DNA of 8,269 bases from Bacteroidota bacterium. Its GTDB lineage: Bacteria > Bacteroidota > Bacteroidia > Chitinophagales > LD1. The stretch is taken from the NCBI GenBank assembly GCA_003165135.1, contig PLSN01000436.1:11508-19776 (forward strand), given 5' to 3'. Numbering within the stretch: the stretch's first letter is position 1; every line of letters starts with the position of its first letter. The notes below the pieces were generated by a model, which saw nothing but the letters and a program-made list of their open reading frames with translations, did not search any database and was not told where the DNA came from. Below, one piece after another: positions 1 through 4,860 of this stretch. Made by a program: the position numbers and the translations under genes.

Positions 1-1
1 T

Positions 2-457
2 GTAGGCATCATCGCTACCAAGACCACCATCCTCTCAGGTGTCTATCAGGAAAAACTTTCCCGCCGCAAGCCGTCGCTGAAATATTCTGCGCTGGCAACA
101 CCACTGCTCGCGCCTATGATCGAGGAGGGTTTTTATAATAATATCAGCAAGACTGTCATTCACAATTACCTCGAGCAACCCGAACTGAAAGGTATTGACG
201 CCCTCATCCTCGGCTGTACGCATTATGTGATGATCAAAAAGGAAATAAATGATTTCTACGGCGGCAAGGTGAAACTGTTTGACTCGACAGATATCGTGGC
301 TGATAAACTCAAAGCAATTCTCTACATAGAAAATCTGCTCACCGATAAACCCCTTGGCGAAAATCTATTCTATGTGTCAGATTATACAGAATCTTTCGAG
401 CAGGCGGCAAAAGCCTTCTACGGCACAGCAGTCCAACTCAAACAGCAGAGTATTTAA
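2..457 (+). CDS. murI: Glutamate racemase, C-terminal part (5' end outside window)
   Basis: Interconverts L- and D-glutamate in the cytoplasm, supplying D-Glu for peptidoglycan. The reading frame is open from base 2, so only the last 151 residues are present; the family is usually about 260-280 residues. The visible segment starts with VGIIATKTTILSGVY, a typical mid-protein stretch of the racemase. It continues with a region resembling the usual 'LATPLLAPMIEEG' block and then LILGCTHY, which contains the second catalytic cysteine (codon 215-217) and its neighbouring His. The residue after CTHY is Val, where many homologues have Pro. The N-terminal catalytic Cys lies outside the window. The gene converges on hutH and the two stop codons share bases 455-456, leaving no room for a terminator between them. 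Identification is from conserved motifs and is strong. The aspartate/glutamate racemase superfamily has other members, but this motif set fits MurI best. Confidence 0.93.
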   Translation, partial: VGIIATKTTILSGVYQEKLSRRKPSLKYSALATPLLAPMIEEGFYNNISKTVIHNYLEQPELKGIDALILGCTHYVMIKKEINDFYGGKVKLFDSTDIVADKLKAILYIENLLTDKPLGENLFYVSDYTESFEQAAKAFYGTAVQLKQQSI

Positions 458-1941
458 AACTTTATTCCCCTCATAAAATCCACCGTCACCTGTATATCAT
501 CATACAGCACGCGGTCCTTGTCATAGTGAGATACTACTTTCCGATAGTCAGCGCGTATCTTTTCTATCAGCGGAGAACTCTTCAACGGCTTGCGAAAATC
601 CAAGGCCTGCATCGCCGTCATAAATTCTATCGCGAGTACCTTCTCGATATTGTAAACGATCTTGTAGGTCTTGACTGCTGCATTGGCACCCATACTGACA
701 TGATCTTCCTGTCCGTCAGATGAGGTGATAGTGTCTACAGATGCCGGAGTGGCGAGTTGTTTATTCATTGATACAATAGAGGCTGCAGTATATTGTGGTA
801 TCATCAGGCCGGAGTTCAGGCCGGAATCTGCCACGAGAAATTTCGGTAGCCCGCGTTTGCCCGATATGAGCTGGAAAGTCCTGCGCTCGGAGATGCTCGC
901 CAGTTCTGCCATTGCTATACCCAGATAGTCCAATGAGATAGCTAACGGCTCACCGTGAAAATTACCACCACTCACTATCAGGTCATGCTCCTCGAATATC
1001 AGCGGATTGTCTGTCACTGCATTGATCTCACATTCGAATACCTGCTTGACCTGTGAGATAGCGAACTTCACCGCACCATGTACCTGTGGCACACAGCGGA
1101 AACTGTACGGGTCCTGCACATTGTTTTTAGCTTGCTTAGCTATCTCACTGTCTTTGAGAAATTCCAACACTTGTGCGGCTGATTCTACCTGTCCTTTATG
1201 ATTGCGCACGCGCTGTATCTCGGGATGAAAAGGTGCTATCTGTGCATCGAATGCATCTACAGAGATGGCAGCGGTCAGGTCTGCCAGTCGCTCAACACGC
1301 TCAGCCTCCATGATCGAGTAGCATCCCCATGCACTCATGAACTGCGTACCATTGAGCAATGCGAGGCCTTCCTTGGCTTTTAGTTTGATAGGTGAAAGAC
1401 CTGCTTCTTTCAGTACACCTGCGCTATCTCTTTTTTCTCCTTTATATCGCACGCTGCCCATGCCGATGAGTGGCAGGCTGAGATGCGCGAGTGGTGCGAG
1501 ATCACCTGATGCGCCCAGCGAGCCGACTTCCCATATCACCGGATATATATCGCGGTTGTATAGCTCCATGAGTTGCTGTACGGTCTCGATAGAGATGCCT
1601 GAATATCCCAGCGAGAGGCCTTTGAGTTTGAGAAGGACCATCAGCTTGACTACTTCATGCTTGACCTCATCGCCCATACCACAGGCATGGCTCATTACGA
1701 GGTTTTCTTGTAGTTGCTCCAGTTGGTCATTTGGTATCTCCACATCACATAGGGCTCCAAAGCCTGTATTGATACCGTAGTAGCGTGCATTTGGCTCTGC
1801 TATTTTCTTTTCGAGGAATGCACGATTAGAATTTATTTTCTTCTTCGCCGCTTCAGACAGTTCTATCTTCATATCAGAAGAAAGAAATTTCCTCAGATCA
1901 TCTAGTGTCAGGTCTTTATCTGTAATGGTAAATGTGCTCAT
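454..1941 (-). CDS. hutH: Histidine ammonia-lyase
   Basis: Removes ammonia from L-histidine to give trans-urocanate, the first step of histidine catabolism; cytoplasmic homotetramer in the family. I choose the ATG at 1941 (495 residues) rather than the in-frame GTG at 1950, because homologues start close to this point. Visible family marks, numbered from the ATG: YYGINTGFG near 54-62, with the catalytic Tyr; an SH pair at 85-86, the pair that marks histidine-specific rather than tyrosine-specific enzymes; GSLGASGDLAPLAH with Ala-Ser-Gly at 144-146, which cyclises to the MIO electrophile; LLNGTQ near 195-200; then QDPYSFRCVPQVHG, TDNPL, GNFHGE, QYTAA and QEDHVSMG. The length matches the family (about 500-510). 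It lies 46 bp after hisS on the same strand, with a REP-like hairpin in the gap. That hairpin's tail places a GAGGT only 3 bases before the ATG, close for a ribosome site. No other hut gene is in the window. Confidence 0.95.
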   Translation of the reverse strand: MSTFTITDKDLTLDDLRKFLSSDMKIELSEAAKKKINSNRAFLEKKIAEPNARYYGINTGFGALCDVEIPNDQLEQLQENLVMSHACGMGDEVKHEVVKLMVLLKLKGLSLGYSGISIETVQQLMELYNRDIYPVIWEVGSLGASGDLAPLAHLSLPLIGMGSVRYKGEKRDSAGVLKEAGLSPIKLKAKEGLALLNGTQFMSAWGCYSIMEAERVERLADLTAAISVDAFDAQIAPFHPEIQRVRNHKGQVESAAQVLEFLKDSEIAKQAKNNVQDPYSFRCVPQVHGAVKFAISQVKQVFECEINAVTDNPLIFEEHDLIVSGGNFHGEPLAISLDYLGIAMAELASISERRTFQLISGKRGLPKFLVADSGLNSGLMIPQYTAASIVSMNKQLATPASVDTITSSDGQEDHVSMGANAAVKTYKIVYNIEKVLAIEFMTAMQALDFRKPLKSSPLIEKIRADYRKVVSHYDKDRVLYDDIQVTVDFMRGIKF

Positions 1942-1942
1942 A

Positions 1943-1977
1943 AACCTCACCCTGCCCTCTCCAAAGGAGAGGGTTAA
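1943..1977 (-). repeat. REP-like palindromic element, copy 1
   Basis: A perfect 8-bp stem lies at 1955-1962 (CCCTCTCC) and 1966-1973 (GGAGAGGG), with the 3-base loop AAA. On the + strand it is preceded by ACCTCACCCTG. It fills most of the 46-bp gap between hisS and hutH. Copy 2 at about 3390-3424 has the same architecture: ACCTC, a short C-rich spacer, CCCTCTCC, 3 bases, GGAGAGGG. There is no T-run after the stem on either strand, so a simple intrinsic terminator is unlikely. From memory, closely similar palindromes are scattered through intergenic regions of many Bacteroidota; a genome-wide count would be needed to confirm this. Confidence 0.75.
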
Positions 1978-1987
1978 TACAGGGTAT

Positions 1988-3370
1988 TTATTTTTTTAGT
2001 TTGGAAATAATCTCTTCTATCGTAAGTTTCTCTTGCTCGCCGGTCGCCATGTTTTTGAGACTCAGTTTGCCACTCGCCATTTCATCGCCGCCTATCACTA
2101 TGACGAATGGTATCTTTTTGTCATTGGCATAGTTCATCTGCTTGTCCAATTTCTTTCTACCGGGGTAGATCTCAGAAGCAATATCAGCAGCGCGAACCTT
2201 CTGCAATTGCTCGAAAGCATATGACTCGCTCAAATCATCGAAGTGTACGAAAAGCACTTTAGTAGTTTCTCCTAGCTCAGCAGGGAAAAGTTTCAACTCC
2301 TCCATTACATCATAGATACGCTCGATACCAAATGAAATGCCCACTCCGCTCATATCCCGTCCACCGAACATCTCAGTGAGATTGTCATAGCGTCCACCAC
2401 CACCGAGTGAGCCCATTTGTATACCGATTGGCTTGACTTCCCAAATTGTTCCTGTATAGTAACCAATACCACGCGCGAGGTATGGATTAAAAATTACATC
2501 CTCTCCAAACTTAAAATGCTTTCTGCCGACATCCAGTAATTCTTGTATGCCTTTGCGCGAATCTTCAGATATACCAGAAACTTCATTGAAATAAGTATTA
2601 AGCCCTGATTCAATTATATCCCACGAATCCCATGCATCTCTAAATTGGGATAGATCAATTCCACCACTATTCGAAATTCCTTTTTCATTGAGTTCTTTTG
2701 CCGCACCCTCATTGCCGATTTTATCTATTTTGTCAATTATGGTAGTGAATTCCTCAAACCTATGCCCGGCACCAAAATATTCAGCAATGCCCTTTAGGAT
2801 TTTACGATTATTAATTTCAACAATGACTTTTATTCCTAACTTCTTAAACACCTCCACATATATCTGCGTCAGTTCTACTTCATTTATTAACGAAGTACTA
2901 CCTATCACATCCGCATCACACTGGTAGAACTCCTGATAGCGGCCTTTCTGCGGCCTGTCAGCACGCCATACCGGTCCGATGTGAAAACGTTTAAAAGGGA
3001 AAGCTAAATGTTCCTGATGCTGCACTACATAGCGGGCAAGAGGGACTGTCAGATCATAGCGCAAACCTTTTTCAGCGATATGTTTGGTGATTGCCGCCGA
3101 GTTTTTTGATTGAAGTTCCGCGTCGGGGGCATCTTTGAGATAGTCGCCGCTATTCAATATTTTAAAAAGCAGGCGGTCGCCTTCCTCGCCGTATTTCCCT
3201 GTGAGTGTTTCCAATCTCTCAAAGGCCGGTGTATCTATTTGCTGGAATCCATATTTGCGAAAGACCGATTTGATCGTATCAAAAATATAATTGCGCCGCG
3301 CCACCTCCTCCGGCAGGAAGTCACGTGTGCCTTTAGGTAAGGAAGGTTTTATTTTTTTTATCTCAGCCAT
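1988..3370 (-). CDS. hisS: Histidyl-tRNA synthetase
   Basis: Charges tRNA-His with histidine using ATP; class II aminoacyl-tRNA synthetase, cytoplasmic homodimer. 460 residues starting MAEIKKIKPSLPKGTRDF, where the KGTRDF block is the standard N-terminal family signature and supports this ATG. Motif 1 is near residues 40-52 (YGFQQIDTPAFE). RYDLTVPLARYV is at 104-115. Motif 2 covers about 129-150 (GPVWRADRPQ, then QEFYQCD). The histidine-specific loop is LARGIGYYTG at 298-307; the usual Asp of the ARGLDYY form is Gly here, a position that seems variable in this phylum. GGGGRYDNL follows at 323-331 and motif 3 GVGISFGIER at 342-351. The C-terminal anticodon-binding domain spans about 371-457. 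HisS-like HisZ proteins lack several of these catalytic motifs, so HisS is the call. It lies between the phosphatase and hutH, all leftward, with a REP-like hairpin in each gap. Confidence 0.97.
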   Translation of the reverse strand: MAEIKKIKPSLPKGTRDFLPEEVARRNYIFDTIKSVFRKYGFQQIDTPAFERLETLTGKYGEEGDRLLFKILNSGDYLKDAPDAELQSKNSAAITKHIAEKGLRYDLTVPLARYVVQHQEHLAFPFKRFHIGPVWRADRPQKGRYQEFYQCDADVIGSTSLINEVELTQIYVEVFKKLGIKVIVEINNRKILKGIAEYFGAGHRFEEFTTIIDKIDKIGNEGAAKELNEKGISNSGGIDLSQFRDAWDSWDIIESGLNTYFNEVSGISEDSRKGIQELLDVGRKHFKFGEDVIFNPYLARGIGYYTGTIWEVKPIGIQMGSLGGGGRYDNLTEMFGGRDMSGVGISFGIERIYDVMEELKLFPAELGETTKVLFVHFDDLSESYAFEQLQKVRAADIASEIYPGRKKLDKQMNYANDKKIPFVIVIGGDEMASGKLSLKNMATGEQEKLTIEEIISKLKK

Positions 3371-3372
3371 AT

Positions 3373-3386
3373 TTCTGTTGTCTGTT
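3373..3386. repeat. Two heptads (TCTGTT type) next to hisS start
   Basis: TTCTGTT at 3373-3379 and GTCTGTT at 3380-3386 match the 7-base units that reappear at 3463-3497. They lie on the other side of the REP-like hairpin, so the hairpin appears embedded in one longer heptad tract filling the whole gap between hisS and the phosphatase gene. Two units alone would be weak evidence; the case rests on the match to the longer tract. Confidence 0.4.
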
Positions 3387-3389
3387 GCG

Positions 3390-3424
3390 ACCTCTCCCCC
3401 GGCCCCTCTCCCAAGGAGAGGGGA
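3390..3424 (-). repeat. REP-like palindromic element, copy 2
   Basis: A perfect 9-bp stem lies at 3403-3411 (CCCCTCTCC) and 3415-3423 (GGAGAGGGG), with the 3-base loop CAA. It is preceded on the + strand by ACCTCTCCCCC, the counterpart of ACCTCACCCTG in copy 1. Both copies have the same orientation relative to the operon and both sit in gaps between leftward genes. It could act as an mRNA-stabilising or processing hairpin between the phosphatase and hisS cistrons, but that is inference. Confidence 0.75.
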
Positions 3425-3462
3425 GGAACAGCCGTCGTCGATTGTCTGTATCTTGTTATATT

Positions 3463-3497
3463 ATCTATTGTCTCAAGTCTATTGTCTATGGTCTCCG
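3463..3497. repeat. Degenerate heptanucleotide repeat tract (GTCTATT type)
   Basis: Five consecutive 7-base units can be read on the + strand: ATCTATT, GTCTCAA, GTCTATT, GTCTATG, GTCTCCG. Weaker copies extend left to about 3441 (ATTGTCT, GTATCTT). The tract runs into the 3' end of the phosphatase gene: its stop codon (3479-3481) and the codons for the last residues (DHR and the final Q) are made of repeat units. The tract therefore defines the C-terminus of that protein. Confidence 0.7.
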
Positions 3498-3946
3498 TGA
3501 TTTTCGATGATCGCCTCACAGGCCCTGTCCAGCAATTGAAATACTCTTTCGAAACCCGATGCCCCGCCGTAGTATGGATCGGGCACATCCAGTTTTTTGC
3601 CGGGATCAGATTCCTCCATGATCAGTTTCACTTTTGCTTCTTCTTCCAGCGAGTGGCAGATGTCGCGCACATTGACCAGATTCGTAGCATCCATACAATA
3701 TATGACATCAAACTCACTTATATCGGAATATCGTATCCGTCTGGCTTCCTGAGCAGATATATCTATGCCATGTGCATGAGCCACCTCCTGCGAGCGGTTG
3801 TCAGGCCCGAGGCCGACATGTCCGCCTCCTGTACCCGCCGAGTCCACTGTCCAGTCCAGGCCTTTCTGCTTCACTTTGTGCTCCAAAATTCCCTGTGCCA
3901 GCGGGCTTCTGCATATATTGCCCAGGCATACCATCAGTACTTTCAT
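3479..3946 (-). CDS. Low-molecular-weight protein-tyrosine phosphatase
   Basis: Hydrolyses phosphotyrosine (or related phosphoesters) through a cysteinyl-phosphate intermediate; small cytoplasmic enzyme, 155 residues from the ATG at 3946. The frame stays open upstream to 4048, but that extension is encoded by the GACGAGG repeat hairpin and has no family resemblance, whereas MKVLMVCLGNICRSP is the normal N-terminus. The P-loop C(X)5RS is at residues 7-14, with nucleophile Cys7 and Arg13. The general acid is Asp123 in DPYYG (123-127). SAGTG at 36-40 is also typical. The Cys-Leu-Gly-Asn-x-Cys-Arg-Ser form points to LMW-PTP rather than arsenate reductase, though some relatives act on arsenate. 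The C-terminal tail (GDHRQ) is encoded by heptad repeat units. It is first in a probable leftward unit with hisS and hutH and divergent from the YCII-family gene. The physiological substrate cannot be told from the sequence. Confidence 0.93.
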   Translation of the reverse strand: MKVLMVCLGNICRSPLAQGILEHKVKQKGLDWTVDSAGTGGGHVGLGPDNRSQEVAHAHGIDISAQEARRIRYSDISEFDVIYCMDATNLVNVRDICHSLEEEAKVKLIMEESDPGKKLDVPDPYYGGASGFERVFQLLDRACEAIIENHGDHRQ

Positions 3947-3959
3947 TCTGCTAAAATAG

Positions 3960-3976
3960 TTAAATTGTACATTTAA
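3960..3976. promoter_or_regulatory. AT-rich near-palindrome upstream of the phosphatase gene
   Basis: TTAAATTGTACATTTAA has 6-base arms TTAAAT/ATTTAA around a 5-base centre. It lies 13 bp upstream of the phosphatase start in the divergent gap, so it could be an operator or part of a promoter. I could not match a clear TAnnTTTG box beside it (TATTTTAG, read leftward just before the start codon, has one mismatch and lies very close). Weak support. Confidence 0.25.
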
Positions 3977-3978
3977 AA

Positions 3979-4046
3979 GGGGCGAAGGACGAGAGACGAG
4001 GGACGAGGGTTGACGCTTCCGTTCCTCGCCCTTCGCCCCCCGTCGC
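3979..4046. repeat. Heptad-phased inverted repeat in the divergent gap (GACGAGG type)
   Basis: The left arm reads as heptads GGCGAAG, GACGAGA, GACGAGG, GACGAGG from 3981 to 4008. The right arm, read on the - strand, gives GGGCGAA, GGGCGAG, GAACGGA. The best paired block is GGGGCGAAGGACGAG (3979-3993) against CTCGCCCTTCGCCCC (4025-4039), 14 of 15 positions, with about 31 bases between. In leftward RNA the one mismatch becomes a G-U pair. It separates the divergent phosphatase and YCII-family genes. The architecture is like that of the TAGGTAA arms around the four-helix-bundle gene, but with no gene between the arms. Confidence 0.65.
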
Positions 4047-4080
4047 ATTGAATTACTATATTACATCCGAAAAAAATAAA

Positions 4081-4413
4081 ATGGCAGAATTCATACTACT
4101 GATCCGTGAGGACCTATCAAAATATCCTATGCCTGAGGAGAAAATGAAATCCCTCATAACAGCACATACCAATTGGGCAAAGGACCTGTCCAAAAGAGGC
4201 ATCTTTAAGACAGGCTATGGCGTGGACCACAACGGGAAACTGCTTGGCATGGTAAAAAACAAAGTGACCGTGAAGCCGATCAAGGATATCAAAGAAGGAA
4301 TAGGTGGTTTCTATATCATAGAAGCAGATGATTTGGATGCCGCCATAGAAATAGCAAAAGAATGCCCGACTTATACAGAAGGCGATCAAATGGAGGTAAG
4401 GCCGCTGATGTAG
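4081..4413 (+). CDS. YCII/DGPF-family protein
   Basis: Small (110-residue) cytoplasmic protein with the ferredoxin-like YCII fold. The start MAEFILLIRED is typical of the family; an in-frame TTG at 4048 would add 11 unconserved residues, so I prefer the ATG at 4081. Visible family pattern: a beta strand FILLIRE; a helix with His-x-x-Trp (HTNWAKDLSKRGIF), including the conserved His and Asp of the proposed active-site dyad; and the closing block IGGFYIIEADDLDAAIEIAKECP followed by EVRPLM. The DGPF sequence itself is replaced by VKPIKDIKEG. Biochemical role is generally unknown for this subgroup; some relatives act in dehydrochlorination or muconolactone-type chemistry, which cannot be assumed here. 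The stop codon TAG is the first three bases of the heptad tract that introduces the next gene. Confidence 0.85.
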   Translation: MAEFILLIREDLSKYPMPEEKMKSLITAHTNWAKDLSKRGIFKTGYGVDHNGKLLGMVKNKVTVKPIKDIKEGIGGFYIIEADDLDAAIEIAKECPTYTEGDQMEVRPLM

Positions 4414-4459
4414 GTGAGGAGTAATAGGTTGTAGGTAATAGGTTTTAAGTAATACAGAA
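4411..4459 (+). repeat. Left heptad tract and inverted repeat of the four-helix-bundle unit
   Basis: Seven 7-base units run in register: TAGGTGA, GGAGTAA, TAGGTTG, TAGGTAA, TAGGTTT, TAAGTAA, TACAGAA. Bases 4428-4454 form an inverted repeat with 4831-4857, 24 of 27 positions identical, with an uninterrupted 16-base core TAGGTAATAGGTTTTA. The first unit supplies the stop codon of the upstream gene, and the tract ends 5 bases before the ATG of the downstream gene. Confidence 0.85.
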
Positions 4460-4857
4460 TAGAAATGCAGGATTATACAAAGCTTGATATATGGAAAGCC
4501 GCTATTGAGATTGGAGAACTGACTTATAAACTACTTCAAACCTTCCCCAAGACAGAGCAATATGGATTGGTTTCTCAAATGCAGCGGGCATCCGTTTCAA
4601 TTTCTTCTAATATTGCTGAAGGTTCTAGCAGAAGAAGTAAACCTGATTTTATAAGGTTTCTGGAAATTTCCCTTGGGTCTTGTTTTGAGATAGAATCGCA
4701 ATTGATATTGAGTGAGAAAATTGGCCTTATCAAAGACAAAGAGCAATATGGATTATTATTGTCAAAACTACAATCAGAAAGGAAGATGATTTATAACTTC
4801 ATTCAACGCCTTTATTGATTGTATTAAACTTATAACCTAAAACCTATTACCTATAAC
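4428..4857 (+). mobile_element. Inverted-repeat-bounded unit carrying a four-helix-bundle (IVS-type) gene
   Basis: A 430-bp unit made of two 27-bp imperfect inverted repeats and a single gene for a 23S-rRNA-intervening-sequence-type protein. In the known rRNA insertions the IVS also has complementary ends that fold together and are cut out by RNase III; here the same type of gene, with complementary ends, sits between protein genes. A read-through transcript from the upstream gene could fold into a long stem with the whole gene as its loop. No transposase and no clear target-site duplication are visible, so calling it mobile is inference from the layout. Confidence 0.5.
4465..4818 (+). CDS. 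Four-helix-bundle protein, 23S rRNA-intervening-sequence (S23) family
   Basis: 117 residues, the normal length for the family. Almost the whole protein follows the family pattern: an N-terminal LDIWKAAIEIGELTY helix; FPKTEQYGLVSQMQRASVSISSNIAEG at about 28-54, the most conserved part; RFLEISLGSCFEIESQL at about 64-80; and a C-terminal helix to residue 117. Known structures are four-helix bundles that assemble into pentamers. The biochemical function is not established. Members occur inside 23S rRNA insertions, and a related small helical protein (Avd) assists diversity-generating retroelements, but there is no reverse transcriptase or variable repeat in this window. The gene has its own inverted-repeat frame and separates the YCII-family gene from mnmE. 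No Shine-Dalgarno is seen. Confidence 0.93.
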   Translation: MQDYTKLDIWKAAIEIGELTYKLLQTFPKTEQYGLVSQMQRASVSISSNIAEGSSRRSKPDFIRFLEISLGSCFEIESQLILSEKIGLIKDKEQYGLLLSKLQSERKMIYNFIQRLY

Positions 4858-4860
4858 TGT
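4826..4860 (-). repeat. Right heptad tract and inverted repeat of the four-helix-bundle unit
   Basis: Read on the - strand, the units are ACAGTTA, TAGGTAA, TAGGTTT, TAGGTTA, TAAGTTT. Bases 4831-4857 pair with 4428-4454. The arm ends one base before the GTG start codon of mnmE and so forms all of its upstream sequence, with no recognisable ribosome site or other in-frame start between the stop at 4838-4840 and the GTG. Confidence 0.85.

Noticed and set aside
1337..1780. Open frame on the + strand inside hutH
   Set aside because: Antisense shadow of the MIO region, with Ser/Arg/Pro-rich, low-information translation.
1955..1973. The hisS-hutH hairpin as an intrinsic terminator
   Set aside because: No T-run follows the stem on either strand, and a near-identical hairpin sits in another gap of the same unit; a dispersed repeat explains it better.
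3358..3588. Short - strand frame across the gap between the phosphatase gene and hisS
   Set aside because: Its translation is made of the heptad tract and the REP-like palindrome (PLSLGEGPGER type), a known kind of spurious gene call.
3482..3976. Long open frame on the + strand (about 164 codons)
   Set aside because: Entirely antisense to the phosphatase gene, whose motifs are unmistakable; the translation has no family resemblance.
4465..4818. Four-helix-bundle gene as the Avd subunit of a diversity-generating retroelement
   Set aside because: There is no reverse transcriptase and no template/variable repeat pair nearby; the sequence fits the general IVS family.
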